A stretch of DNA of 59,092 nt from Rhodococcus yunnanensis NBRC 103083 (GCF_001895005.1 NZ_BCXH01000026.1:1-59092); one strand, 5' to 3'; positions 49,301 through 58,265 are shown, counted from the first letter of the stretch. Notes: generated by a model not told the origin, from the letters alone. Program-made: numbers and translations.

Positions 49301-49620
49301 ACCGATCGCAACCAACTGGTCGGTGCGGGTTCGAGATCCATCAGAGAGTTCTCCGCGTCCGTGACAGCCGCCGACGTAGGTAGGGCCAGCCGGTCGAGAA
49401 CTTCGGCGGGCATGCCGTGGTCCGCGAGCTGCGTCCGGCGTTCGGCCTTGGCCGATTCGGTGGCGCGCTGACACAACTGCAGGATCGTCCGCGCTAATTC
49501 CGCTCCACCGAACTGCAATTCACGCGGATCGATGCGGATGCGAACCGGTTGCCCCGATTCGGTGGCTCGGACGCGGACGGACTCGGTTCGGGTACTCGCG
49601 TCGGCGGTCAGCTCGTTCAT
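49297..49620 (-). CDS. YbaB-like small protein, copy 1
   Basis: Protein of 107 residues with an N-terminal beta region (SVRVRATESGQPVRIRIDPRELQFG) followed by a basic helix (ELARTILQLCQRATESAKAERR) and a variable tail. The strand-strand-helix layout is reminiscent of YbaB/EbfC, but similarity is weak. Four-base ATGA overlaps join it to the NlpC/P60 gene upstream and the next YbaB-like gene downstream, so all are translated as a unit. It probably pairs with the neighbouring YbaB-like protein; function unknown. Confidence 0.6.
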   Translation of the reverse strand: MNELTADASTRTESVRVRATESGQPVRIRIDPRELQFGGAELARTILQLCQRATESAKAERRTQLADHGMPAEVLDRLALPTSAAVTDAENSLMDLEPAPTSWLRSV

Positions 49621-50765
49621 GCCGTCGGCCGGTAGAAGCCCTTGAAGCCCATGCCGCTGTTGGTGGTTCGGATTTCGCTCACCTGAACCGGGTCGCCTGC
49701 CTCCACGAACTGGCCGTTACCGATGACCATGGCGACGTGGCCGTCCCAGACGGCGAGGTCACCCGGCATCACCTCGCTGTCGTCCACCGGGGCACCGATG
49801 TCCTGTTCTTGCGCCAGACGCGGCAGCTCGACGCCCTGCTCGGCGTATGCCCACTGGGTCAGCCCGCTGCAGTCGAGACCACGGCCGGGCTCGTTGCCGC
49901 CCCAGACGTACGGAGTGCCCTGCTGGCTCAGTGCGCTGCGCACAGCCCCGGCTGCTTGTTCGTTGGGTGCAACAGCGACGCTGCCGTCGGGAAGTGCAAC
50001 CTCGACCCCGCGGCCCGCCGTACCCACCTCGGCAGACTCCCGCTGCGGTGCATACATCGACATTCCCTGGGGCGAACTTGCTTGGTTCGGTGCAACGGCA
50101 GCAGGCATCGTCGGAATGCTCGACGCGTGATCCGGCATCACCGACGGTGCCGACGAGCTGACCGATTGCGCGAAATTGCGGACGAACTGAGCGCCCGGGT
50201 CTGCACCGGGGGATGCGGCCGCCGCTGGAACGGTGGAAGCAGGGTGCACACCGGCCGGTTGCGGAACCGAGGGAGGCGCTGCGTATCCGGTGATCTCGGC
50301 GGCGTGGACGTCCAGCTCGCCGCGCACACGCCCGACGACTGCGAGTGCGCGTTCGAGGTGCTCGATGGCAGCGGTGATCAGCATCGACTGTCCGGCCGGT
50401 GTGGCCAACACAGGTGCGGAGGCGACTGCAATCGAGACGAACGACTGCACGATCGCCTGTAGCTCGGCCACTCCGGCTTGTACCTTTTCGCAGGCACGGT
50501 CGACGACGGCGGCAATGTCGGTGCCATGATCGGCGAGTTGGATCGCGCTGGTGGCGGCCGCGCCTGCCAGCTCCGTTGCGGCTGCCGCGGCGGGACCGCT
50601 CCACGCCGACGCGAGCTCCGACACCGCGCTCGTTCCGATGCGTTCCACCGTGTCGAGGGTGCGCGACGACGCGCGGATGACGTCGGCCGGCCCGCCGGAG
50701 GGGATCACACCGGATCCGAAGGCCCCGAGGAGATCGACGATCGGTTTCGCCAGCAGGTCGATCAC
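49617..50765 (-). CDS. NlpC/P60 cell-wall hydrolase with WXG100-like N-terminal domain
   Basis: Protein of 382 residues without a Sec signal peptide. Residues about 25-160 form an Ala-rich helical domain with WSG at 55-57 in the turn position of WXG100 proteins. A disordered Pro/Ala/Ser linker spans about 162-265. The C-terminal NlpC/P60 domain (about 270-382) has catalytic Cys299 in RGLDCSGLTQWAY and His343 in WDGHVAMVIG, so it should cut peptidoglycan peptide bonds. With no signal peptide but a WXG-type domain beside an EspC-like partner, export by a type VII system is the best explanation. GTG 50765 overlaps the stop of the EspC-like gene (GTGA). Confidence 0.82.
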   Translation of the reverse strand: MIDLLAKPIVDLLGAFGSGVIPSGGPADVIRASSRTLDTVERIGTSAVSELASAWSGPAAAAATELAGAAATSAIQLADHGTDIAAVVDRACEKVQAGVAELQAIVQSFVSIAVASAPVLATPAGQSMLITAAIEHLERALAVVGRVRGELDVHAAEITGYAAPPSVPQPAGVHPASTVPAAAASPGADPGAQFVRNFAQSVSSSAPSVMPDHASSIPTMPAAVAPNQASSPQGMSMYAPQRESAEVGTAGRGVEVALPDGSVAVAPNEQAAGAVRSALSQQGTPYVWGGNEPGRGLDCSGLTQWAYAEQGVELPRLAQEQDIGAPVDDSEVMPGDLAVWDGHVAMVIGNGQFVEAGDPVQVSEIRTTNSGMGFKGFYRPTA

Positions 50766-51061
50766 GCGAGGCTCACCGCCGTCGCGCCATCTGTCGTGTC
50801 GTATCCGACCCCGGCTGCTGCCGCCGCGTGACCGATGCTGCCGAGCACGTCGGCGAGCCTGCCGACCGCGGCGGTGTGCGCGGTGTGCGTGCCGGTGAAT
50901 GCTGCGAGGAACTCGGTTCCGATGAGCCCGAATACAGGGGCGAGTACCGCTGGACCGCACGCTGTCGCTGCTGCCGCCGCACCGGCGGTCTCGACAGCGA
51001 GAGCGCCTGCCGAGGCGACGAACGCGTCCACCCCGGCCGCCTGTACCTGAATCTCCACCAT
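50762..51061 (-). CDS. EspC-like small T7SS target protein
   Basis: Alanine-rich helical protein of 99 residues, the size of WXG100/EspC (DUF2580) secreted proteins. It has two predicted helices with a break near GPAVLAPVFG and ends GYDTTDGATAV, which contains YxxxD (Tyr87, Asp91), the general type VII secretion signal. It lacks Trp, so no WXG of its own; the downstream NlpC/P60 protein carries a WSG motif, suggesting the two form a heterodimer. ATG 51061 has a GGGGGG stretch about five bases upstream. First gene of the four-gene operon. No ESX ATPase or channel genes are in the window. Confidence 0.7.
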   Translation of the reverse strand: MVEIQVQAAGVDAFVASAGALAVETAGAAAAATACGPAVLAPVFGLIGTEFLAAFTGTHTAHTAAVGRLADVLGSIGHAAAAAGVGYDTTDGATAVSLA

Positions 51062-51141
51062 CGATGCCCCCCGAACTCGCCATACGTAGGAATTGCCTAC
51101 ACAAGATTCGACGCACGTGAGAGCGGATCGGTTCCCGCAAT

Positions 51142-51147
51142 TATCCT
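51142..51147 (+). promoter_or_regulatory. -10 element for leaderless upp
   Basis: TATCCT ends six bases before ATG 51154; no ribosome site is present. Confidence 0.5.
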
Positions 51148-51153
51148 TCTGGA

Positions 51154-51777
51154 ATGGAAACTCACGTGGTCGATCATCCACTGGCCGCAGCCCTGCTGAC
51201 GACGATGCGCGACGAGCGCAGCGACAACGCAATATTTCGGTCCGCACTTCGCCAGCTCACCCACATGCTGGTGTACGAGGCCACCCGTGATGCCGCGATC
51301 TCGAACTTCGAGGTGAAGACTCCGGTTGCCACGACGCAGGGCACGAAGCTGGCCAATCCGCCGCTGCTGGTCCCGGTCCTGAGGGCCGGGCTCGGCATGG
51401 TCGAGAAGGCGAGCGGTCTGATTCCCCAGTCCCGCGTCGGCTTCGTCGGCATGGCGCGCGACGAGCAGACGCACCAGCCGGTGCCGTATATGGAGTCGCT
51501 GCCCGACGACCTCTCGCAGACCCCCGTCTACGTCCTCGACCCGATGCTCGCAACCGGTGGCTCGATGGTCCACACGATCGAGTTGCTCGTCGGCCGTGGT
51601 GCCGCCGACGTCACTGCGATCTGTGTCGTCGCGGCGCCCGAGGGTGTCGCGGCGCTCGAATCCTCGGGGCTTCCTGTCCGCCTCGTTGCGGCGAGCATCG
51701 ACGACGGCCTCAACGAGAACGCATTCATAGTCCCCGGTCTCGGAGATGCGGGCGACCGTCAGTTCGGTCCGCGCTGA
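51154..51777 (+). CDS. upp: Uracil phosphoribosyltransferase
   Basis: Salvage enzyme of 207 residues making UMP from uracil and PRPP. The family start HPLAAALLTTMRDERS, the flexible-loop region LVPVLRAGLGMVE, the PRPP-binding VLDPMLATGGSMVHTIELL and the C-terminal uracil site FIVPGLGDAGDRQFG are complete. Probably leaderless. The stop TGA overlaps the likely start of the DUF2797 gene. Located between the T7SS-like operon and the phosphosugar mutase, in mycobacterial order. Confidence 0.97.
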   Translation: METHVVDHPLAAALLTTMRDERSDNAIFRSALRQLTHMLVYEATRDAAISNFEVKTPVATTQGTKLANPPLLVPVLRAGLGMVEKASGLIPQSRVGFVGMARDEQTHQPVPYMESLPDDLSQTPVYVLDPMLATGGSMVHTIELLVGRGAADVTAICVVAAPEGVAALESSGLPVRLVAASIDDGLNENAFIVPGLGDAGDRQFGPR

Positions 51778-52667
51778 ACGCCTCGCTCGTTCTCGGAGTC
51801 ACCTGGCCCGCAGATCAGGGCGACCCGCGTCTTCGTGTCGTCGACACTGCGACGCGGGAGGTCGGGCATCTCGACCTGCGAGATGCCCGGGTCGGATTCT
51901 CTTCTCTCGGGGCGCAGCGGTGGTGCACCGGGCGGATCGCTTTCAAGGCCGGTGGTTCCGAGTATGTGCCATGTCCGAAACAGTCGCCTGTCGACGTCGG
52001 ATCGCAATGCGAGGTATGCGAATCGAAAGACCCGTTTCGGTTCGTCCACACCATTCATCGAGGCGGTTTCGTCTCACGCGATCTCGAAGCGCACGTGATG
52101 CAGCCGCACTGGCTGTACATCGCGACGTTCGCGAACGGTGTGCACAAGGTGGGTACCGCGGCCGACACCCGCAAGTGGGGACGGTTGGCCGAGCAGGGAG
52201 CGATGTGTGCGCAGTACGTCGCGTGGGCGACGGACGGCAAGGTCATCCGCGTTCTCGAGGACCGGGTGACCGAGCAGCTCCAGGTGCGGCAGGCAGTGCG
52301 CTCGTCGGCGAAAGCGGCTGCGCTGGCGTTGCCCGTCGACACGGCTCGCCTCGACTCGGCGACGGCGGTGCTCGCGCAGAGGGTCCGCGACATTCTCGGG
52401 CCGGGTGACGACAGCTTCCGCGTCGTCGACGAGGCGTGGCGGGTGGCCGGGTTTCGTGATCTGGCGTCGGGCAATCGAGTGGCGTACCCGAACGACATGA
52501 CCTCGGGCACACACGGATTCACGGTGAAGGCGTGCTTCGGGCAGGCTGCGGTCGTGGACATAGACGGTGAGTCCTACGTCGTCGACCTGCATGAGCTCAA
52601 GGGCCGACGCGTTCGTTTCGGAGACTATTGTTCGGCGCTGCCTGCGGTGCAGTCGGCGCTGTTCTGA
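51774..52667 (+). CDS. DUF2797 domain protein (probable CTG start)
   Basis: Cytosolic protein of about 297 residues of the uncharacterised DUF2797 family. RWCTGRI (near residue 56) and the Cys pairs in YVPCPKQS and QCEVCESKD form a zinc-ribbon-like part; HWLYIATFANGVHKVGTA begins the second domain. The homologous frame extends upstream of the first ATG/GTG/TTG (GTG 51966), and losing that part would remove the conserved CTGR segment. Between 51660 and 51966 the frame has no normal start, but a CTG at 51774 overlaps the upp stop in CTGA, the same four-base coupling as elsewhere here. Start confidence is low; identity is good. Confidence 0.75.
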   Translation: MNASLVLGVTWPADQGDPRLRVVDTATREVGHLDLRDARVGFSSLGAQRWCTGRIAFKAGGSEYVPCPKQSPVDVGSQCEVCESKDPFRFVHTIHRGGFVSRDLEAHVMQPHWLYIATFANGVHKVGTAADTRKWGRLAEQGAMCAQYVAWATDGKVIRVLEDRVTEQLQVRQAVRSSAKAAALALPVDTARLDSATAVLAQRVRDILGPGDDSFRVVDEAWRVAGFRDLASGNRVAYPNDMTSGTHGFTVKACFGQAAVVDIDGESYVVDLHELKGRRVRFGDYCSALPAVQSALF

Positions 52668-52686
52668 AGCGTCGGAGCCCCGTCTG

Positions 52687-54288
52687 TCACAGAGAGCGCG
52701 CGAACCGTCGCAGGTCCTCGAGCATAGATTCCGCGGTCTCACGCGCAGCAGGCAACGCGTCGCGGCCGGCCACCGGCACCACGGCTTCGAGGTACGCCTT
52801 GACCTTCGGTTCCGTTCCCGACGGCCGCACGATGATGCGGATACCGTCACCGGCGAGTTCGACGGCGTCGGTGCGCAGTGGGCCGCGTCGGGCGAGCAGA
52901 TCCGTGACGGTCACCTCGCGGCCGGCAAGTTCGGTAGGGGGACTCGCGCGCAGTGTCTCCATCATCGATGCAATGTCGTCGAGATTGTCCACCCGCTTCG
53001 AAACCTGTGCTCCTGCATGGACTCCGAACTCGACTGCGAGGCCGTCCAGCAGGTCGAGGAGGGTGCGCCCGTCCGCCTTGGAGGACGCCGCGAGATCCGC
53101 GAGGACGACGGCAGCCGAAATTCCGTCCTTGTCGTTGACTGTCGTCGGGTCGACGCAGTGGCCGATCGCTTCCTCGTACGCGTAGACGAGCCCTTCTCCT
53201 GCGCGGACCAGCCATTTGAATCCGGTCAGGGTACGTGCGTATCGCGCACCCCTGGCGGGTGCCAACGCCGAGAGCAGCTGGGACGAGACGATCGTGTTGG
53301 CGACCAACGAGTTCGGAGGCGCCGACGCGAGGATGTGGTCGGCGAGCAGCGCGCCGGTTTCGTCGCCGCTGAGCATCCGCCAGCCGGACGTCGTCGGCAC
53401 TCCGATGGCGCACCGGTCGGCGTCGGGGTCGAGAGCGATCGCCAGATCGGCGTCCACTTCGGCTGCCAGGCCGAGTAGTGCGTCCGATGCTCCTGGCTCC
53501 TCGGGATTGGGAAACGCAACGGTGGGAAATTCGGGGTCGGGTTCGAATTGACTGTCGACGATGTGGATGTCGCGGAAGCCGAGACCCCGCAATGCCGTCA
53601 GGGCCACCTCGCCGCCGACGCCGTGCAACGCAGTCAGTGCGATTCTGATCGCCCGGTGGGGTGAGCGTACGAGTGCGGGCAGTGTGTCGAGATACCGTGC
53701 GGTGACGTCGGATCCACCGGACCCGACCACTACTAGCGGCACGTCGACGGCAGGTCCGATCGACGCGATCTCGGCCTCGATCTCACGGTCGGCGGGCGGA
53801 ATCAGCTGCGCACCGCCGCGAAGGTAGACCTTGTAACCGTTGTCGGCTGCGGGATTGTGCGAGGCGGTGATCTGGATGCCGAGATCCGCGCCCAGTGCAC
53901 GGACGGCGAACGCGAGAACCGGAGTAGGCAGTGGACGGGGCAGCAGGACAACCGAGAACCCCTGAGCTGCAAATGTTTCCGCGGCAGCAGAGGCGAAGGT
54001 CTCGGATCCGTGCCGTGCATCCCTGCCGATCACGACCGTCGACCCGCCGAGGCACTTCTTCTGCAGCCACGCGCAGATTCCTGCCGACGTTCTGACCACT
54101 ACGGCGACGTTCATTCCGTTCGGCCCTGCCCGTACCTCGCCGCGGAGGCCTGCAGTTCCGAAACTCAGAGGTGCACGAAAGCGATCCGCCAGTTCGTCGG
54201 CGGGCAGTTCGGCGAGTTCCTCACGAGTCGATGGATCCGGGTCGCCGGCGATCCATGCGGAAACCTGTTCGGCCAGTTCCGAAGTCAC
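52687..54288 (-). CDS. pmmB: Phosphoglucomutase/phosphomannomutase family protein
   Basis: Alpha-D-phosphohexomutase of 533 residues, interconverting 1- and 6-phosphates of hexoses or pentoses. The catalytic phosphoserine loop is ITASHNPAADNGYKVY, the metal loop ALDPDADRCA, the sugar-binding loop is AYEEAIGHCVDP, which departs from the usual GEESGG, and the phosphate-binding loop is IRPSGTEPKVKAYLE-like (VRPSGTEPKVKAY). It matches PmmB of mycobacteria. Next to punA it could act as phosphopentomutase (deoxyribose 1-phosphate to 5-phosphate) in nucleoside breakdown; that is inference. GTG 54288 overlaps the punA stop (GTGA). Confidence 0.92.
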   Translation of the reverse strand: MTSELAEQVSAWIAGDPDPSTREELAELPADELADRFRAPLSFGTAGLRGEVRAGPNGMNVAVVVRTSAGICAWLQKKCLGGSTVVIGRDARHGSETFASAAAETFAAQGFSVVLLPRPLPTPVLAFAVRALGADLGIQITASHNPAADNGYKVYLRGGAQLIPPADREIEAEIASIGPAVDVPLVVVGSGGSDVTARYLDTLPALVRSPHRAIRIALTALHGVGGEVALTALRGLGFRDIHIVDSQFEPDPEFPTVAFPNPEEPGASDALLGLAAEVDADLAIALDPDADRCAIGVPTTSGWRMLSGDETGALLADHILASAPPNSLVANTIVSSQLLSALAPARGARYARTLTGFKWLVRAGEGLVYAYEEAIGHCVDPTTVNDKDGISAAVVLADLAASSKADGRTLLDLLDGLAVEFGVHAGAQVSKRVDNLDDIASMMETLRASPPTELAGREVTVTDLLARRGPLRTDAVELAGDGIRIIVRPSGTEPKVKAYLEAVVPVAGRDALPAARETAESMLEDLRRFARSL

Positions 54289-55112
54289 AGTGATTGCACC
54301 AGTTTCAGTAGCAGATCGCCCATCCGTGATGCCGACGCCCTACCCGCCTCCAGCACTTCCTTGTGATCGAGGTGCTCGCCCGTCATCCCCGCAGCGAGAT
54401 TCGTCACGAGTGATATGCCGAGGACACGAGCCCCGAGCGCCCGAGCAGCGATGGTTTCGTGAACGGTCGACATGCCGACGAGATCGGCGCCGAGGGTGGC
54501 CAGCATGCGAATCTCGGCCGGTGTCTCGTAGTGCGGGCCGGGGAGCCCCGCGTAGACGCCTTCTTCGAGCGATGGATCGATGCTGCGGGCGAGGTCGCGA
54601 AGTTCGGAGGAGTACGCGTCGACCAGATCGACGAACTCGGCGCCGACCAACGGCGAGCGTGCCGTGAGATTGAGATGATCGGAGATCAACACTGGCTGGC
54701 CGACGCGTGAGCCGTCGCGGATTCCGCCTGCAGCATTGGTGAGAACGATGGTTCTCGCGCCGGTGGCGACGGCCGTCCGCACAGGGTGCACGACGCGTGA
54801 CAGATCGTGCCCCTCGTAGGCATGTGTCCTGCCCTGCAGGAGAAGCGTGTGCGTGCCGCCCACGTTCACCGACGTGATGGTGCCGGAGTGGCCGGATGCG
54901 GACGGGGGAGCGAAGCCGGGGAGATCTGCCATGCGAAGGGTGGACGTCGGTTCGCCGAATCTGTCCGCAGCTGCCTGCCACCCGGACCCGAGCACGATCG
55001 CCACTGTGTGTTCGGCGACTCCCGTGGCGTCGGCGATGGCGGCGGCAGCGGTCGATGCAGCTCCCGTCGGATCGGCGGTTGGATCGGCCGAGGTTGCGCT
55101 TGTTTCTCCCAC
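54285..55112 (-). CDS. punA: Purine nucleoside phosphorylase
   Basis: Trimeric enzyme of 275 residues splitting inosine and guanosine with phosphate. Phosphate-site segments AIVLGSGWQAAADRF and GRTHAYEGHDL, purine-site TNAAGGIRDG, VYAGLPGPHYETPAEIRML and GMSTVHETIAARALG, and LVTNLAAGM. It follows mycobacterial DeoD closely. GTG 55112 is chosen: it gives the expected N-terminal length, and TAGGGT lies eight bases upstream. The mutase downstream is coupled by a four-base overlap. Divergent from the enoyl-CoA hydratase-like gene. Confidence 0.94.
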   Translation of the reverse strand: MGETSATSADPTADPTGAASTAAAAIADATGVAEHTVAIVLGSGWQAAADRFGEPTSTLRMADLPGFAPPSASGHSGTITSVNVGGTHTLLLQGRTHAYEGHDLSRVVHPVRTAVATGARTIVLTNAAGGIRDGSRVGQPVLISDHLNLTARSPLVGAEFVDLVDAYSSELRDLARSIDPSLEEGVYAGLPGPHYETPAEIRMLATLGADLVGMSTVHETIAARALGARVLGISLVTNLAAGMTGEHLDHKEVLEAGRASASRMGDLLLKLVQSL

Positions 55113-55197
55113 GGAGGACAACCCTAGGAGATGCGCGCGGTTTCGGTCGTCAGGGACACCGCCGTGCGGCTGCGAAGAAGTGCACGTTACCGCCCGG

Positions 55198-55203
55198 TAG
55201 TAT
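55198..55203 (+). promoter_or_regulatory. -10 element for leaderless enoyl-CoA hydratase-like gene
   Basis: TAGTAT ends six bases before ATG 55210 with no ribosome site, a clear leaderless arrangement. Confidence 0.5.
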
Positions 55204-55209
55204 TCGGCC

Positions 55210-55917
55210 ATGCCTTACCTCGAACGCGACGGCGACGTGCACCTCCTGTTCCTCGGCACCAAGGACTCGGCTGAGAATCCAGAGAATCGGTTCCATCCCG
55301 AGTGGATCGACGCCACCCACGCGCTGCTCGACGAAGTGGAAGCGACATCCGGTCCGTCCGCGCTGGTCACCACCGCGACGGGCAAGTTCTTCACCAACGG
55401 TCTCGACACCGATTGGCTGTTCGCCAACCTCGACAGAATCACCTGGTACCTCGATCGTGTCCACACGCTGTACACCCGGCTGCTGACGTTCCCGATGGCA
55501 ACCATCGCGGCGGTGCAGGGTCACGCGTTCGGTGCAGGAGCGATGCTCGCCACCGCTCACGACTTCCGCGTCGTCCGCGCCGATCGCGGCTTCTACTGCC
55601 TGCCCGAAGTGAACCTGAACATGCCGTTCACGGTCGGTATGTCGGCGCTCGTAACGGGGCGACTTCCGAAGCAGACCGCCATCGAGGCGATGACCACCGG
55701 CAGGCGCTTCGGCGGCGCGGACGCGGTGACCGCAGGAATTGCCGACGTCGCAGTGTCCGAGAACGAGGTTCTGTCTTCCGCAGTCGAGCGCGCCGCAGCG
55801 CTGACGAGCACCCACGGACCGAACCTCGCCGGGATCAAGCGGGGTATCCACGCCGACGTTCTCGCTGCGCTGAACACCCCGACGGGAGAGAGCAACTTCA
55901 GCTTCGGGAACCAGTAG
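55210..55917 (+). CDS. Enoyl-CoA hydratase/isomerase family protein
   Basis: Crotonase-fold protein of 235 residues. The first oxyanion-hole strand is TTATGKFFTNGLDTDWL and the second AAVQGHAFGAGAMLATAHDFRV, with the conserved GxGA. LPEVNLNMPF follows, where the hydratase glutamate of this loop is present (PEV). Short for the family (usual 250-260), with a truncated C-terminal helix region. It may be a delta3,delta2-enoyl-CoA isomerase (ECI-type) rather than a hydratase. Divergent from punA and followed by two amidohydrolases. Confidence 0.88.
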   Translation: MPYLERDGDVHLLFLGTKDSAENPENRFHPEWIDATHALLDEVEATSGPSALVTTATGKFFTNGLDTDWLFANLDRITWYLDRVHTLYTRLLTFPMATIAAVQGHAFGAGAMLATAHDFRVVRADRGFYCLPEVNLNMPFTVGMSALVTGRLPKQTAIEAMTTGRRFGGADAVTAGIADVAVSENEVLSSAVERAAALTSTHGPNLAGIKRGIHADVLAALNTPTGESNFSFGNQ

Positions 55918-55932
55918 TGACAGACTGGGTCG

Positions 55933-57105
55933 GTGATCGATGAGACCGATGCAGGTGTGCAGAGCGCTGCAGGCGACCTGACGGCGCTCTCGCATTCGAT
56001 ACATTCCGAACCGGAGTTGGCCTTCGAGGAGTATCGAAGTGCAGCCAAGGTGATCGACCTACTGCGCGCACACGACTTCGAGATCGAGACCGGTGTGGCA
56101 GACATGCCCACCGCCTTCGTCGCCGAATTCGGAAGCGGCGAGCTGACCGTCGGTATCTGCGCCGAATACGACGCGCTCCCGGAGATCGGTCATGCCTGTG
56201 GGCACAACATCATCGCGGCGTCGGCAGCAGGTGCGGCGATCGCGTTGGCGCCCTTGGCCGAACGACTCGGGGTCACCATTCGCGTTCTCGGCACCCCGGC
56301 CGAGGAGAGTGGCGGCGGGAAAGTGCGCATGCTCGAGCGAGGGGTGTTCGACGGCATCGCCGCAGCCGTCATGGTTCATCCAGGACCGTTCGACATCGTC
56401 GATGCGACGTCGTTGGCGTTGTCCGATATCGCTGTGTCGTTCACCGGCCGCGCAGCCCATGCATCCGCTGCGCCGGAGTGGGGAATCAACGCAGGCGACG
56501 CCGTGACGATCAGCCAGGTGGCGATCGGGTTGTTGCGGCAGCATCTCTCGCCGGGGCAGCAGTTGCACGGCATCGTCAGCGAGGGTGGCCTCGCGCCCAA
56601 CATCGTTCCTGGCCACGCCGAATTGTTGTACTACCTCCGTGCGCGCACCTCGGAATCACTCGAAGCCCTGACCACGAAGACGTATGCGTGCTTCGAGGCA
56701 GGCGCGATCGCGACGGGGTGCACCTACGACGTGCGCACGATCTCACCGACGTACTCCGAACTGACGCCGGATCCATGGCTGTCGGCGACCTATCGCCGCG
56801 AAGCCGTGTCGATCGGACGCGCACCGCTTGCACCCGAATTGGAAGGATTCCGCCCTCTGGGCAGTACGGACATGGGAAACGTGACGAAAGTTCTACCCGG
56901 CATCCATCCGATCATCGGTCTCGATTCCGGTGGGGCCGTGACCCATCAGCCCGAGTTCGCCGCAGCGTGCGTCACCGCATCGGCCGACGCCGCAGTTCTC
57001 GACGGCGCGCGTCTGCTGGCGCGGACCGTCGTCAGCGCAGCTCTCGACACCGAGGCGCGAGATCGCCTTCTCGGCGACCTCGAGATCCGGACGGCAGCGC
57101 GATGA
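55933..57105 (+). CDS. M20-family amidohydrolase (AmiB-like)
   Basis: Metallopeptidase-fold hydrolase of 390 residues, resembling aminobenzoyl-glutamate utilisation and N-acyl amino acid hydrolases. Metal ligands: Asp/His in EYDALPEIGHACGHN, Glu pair in GTPAEESGGGK, and His in GGAVTHQPEF. The lid (dimerisation) domain has VSFTGRAAHASAAPEWGINAGDA. GTG 55933 is the start used. It parallels amiB1 of the mycobacterial cluster. The downstream paralogue overlaps by four bases (ATGA). The physiological substrate is unknown. Confidence 0.92.
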   Translation: MIDETDAGVQSAAGDLTALSHSIHSEPELAFEEYRSAAKVIDLLRAHDFEIETGVADMPTAFVAEFGSGELTVGICAEYDALPEIGHACGHNIIAASAAGAAIALAPLAERLGVTIRVLGTPAEESGGGKVRMLERGVFDGIAAAVMVHPGPFDIVDATSLALSDIAVSFTGRAAHASAAPEWGINAGDAVTISQVAIGLLRQHLSPGQQLHGIVSEGGLAPNIVPGHAELLYYLRARTSESLEALTTKTYACFEAGAIATGCTYDVRTISPTYSELTPDPWLSATYRREAVSIGRAPLAPELEGFRPLGSTDMGNVTKVLPGIHPIIGLDSGGAVTHQPEFAAACVTASADAAVLDGARLLARTVVSAALDTEARDRLLGDLEIRTAAR

Positions 57106-58265
57106 CCGAGAATCATGCTCTCGTCGAGAAGTGGATCCTCGAGCACGCCGACGATCTGTCGCAGTGGCGACGCCATATCCACGCCAATCCCGAGCTTGCG
57201 CGTCAGGAATTCGCGACGACTGCGTTCGTCGTCGAACATCTCGAAGCTGCCGGGTTGTCGCCGAAGCCGCTGCCCGGCGGTACCGGACTGATCTGCGACC
57301 TCGGACCTGCCGGGCCGCGCATCGCATTGCGCGCCGATATGGATGCGCTGCCGCTCCAAGAATTCACCGGTGCCGCCTACAGCTCGACGGTTCCCGGTGT
57401 CTCACATGCCTGTGGACACGACGCACACACGACGGTACTGCTCGGCACCGCTCTTGCCCTGGCGTCGCTACCCGAGCTGCCGTTCGGTATTCGACTGATC
57501 TTTCAACCGGCCGAGGAAGTCATGCCGGGAGGAGCGCTCGACGTCGTCGCCGCGGGCGCCCTGGAGGGCGTGACCAAGATCTTCGCGCTGCACTGCGATC
57601 CGCGGCTCGAAGCAGGCAAGGTCGGCGTGCGTGTAGGCGCGATCACCTCGGCAGCCGACACTGTCGAGTTGCGACTGGATTCGCCGGGTGGCCACACATC
57701 CCGGCCCCACCTGACGACCGACCTGGTCTATGCGCTGGGCACCGTCATCACGGGACTGCCGGGAATGCTCAGCCGTCGTATCGATCCGCGAACGAGCACG
57801 GTGATGGTGTGGGGTGCCGTCGTCGCCGGCCAGGCCCCCAATGCGATCCCGCAGACCGGGATGTTGACCGGAACCGTCAGAACCGGCGATCACGAAACCT
57901 GGGCGTTGCTCGAACCGATGGTCGAGGAGATCGTGACGGGTCTGATCGCGCCCACCGGCGTTCGGTTCGAATTGCATTACCGGCGTGGCGTTCCCCCGGT
58001 AGTCAACGACGAGGCGGCGACGCGAACATTCGAGAATGCGATCCGACGAGTCGGGCCGGCAGCATTGGCAGATACCGCGCAATCGGGTGGCGGCGAGGAC
58101 TTTTCGTGGTACCTCGAGGATATTCCGGGTGCGATGGCGAGGCTCGGCGTCTGGTCGGGAACGGGCCCACAGCTCGACATCCACCAGCCGACATTCGATC
58201 TCGACGAGCGTGCACTCGCTGTCGGTGTGAAGGTAATGACGAGTATCGCTCTCGACCCGAATTAG
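57102..58265 (+). CDS. M20-family amidohydrolase (AmiA-like)
   Basis: Hydrolase of 387 residues of the hippurate/indole-acetyl-amino acid hydrolase type, probably cleaving N-acyl or N-acetyl amino acids. Motifs: HANPELARQEF, ALRADMDALPL, SHACGHDAHT (metal), FQPAEEVMPGGA (catalytic Glu pair) and a C-terminal SGGGEDFSWYLEDIPGA with the last metal contact. It corresponds to amiA1 and is coupled to the previous gene by ATGA. The degraded IS481 copy begins shortly after its stop. Confidence 0.93.
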   Translation: MTENHALVEKWILEHADDLSQWRRHIHANPELARQEFATTAFVVEHLEAAGLSPKPLPGGTGLICDLGPAGPRIALRADMDALPLQEFTGAAYSSTVPGVSHACGHDAHTTVLLGTALALASLPELPFGIRLIFQPAEEVMPGGALDVVAAGALEGVTKIFALHCDPRLEAGKVGVRVGAITSAADTVELRLDSPGGHTSRPHLTTDLVYALGTVITGLPGMLSRRIDPRTSTVMVWGAVVAGQAPNAIPQTGMLTGTVRTGDHETWALLEPMVEEIVTGLIAPTGVRFELHYRRGVPPVVNDEAATRTFENAIRRVGPAALADTAQSGGGEDFSWYLEDIPGAMARLGVWSGTGPQLDIHQPTFDLDERALAVGVKVMTSIALDPN

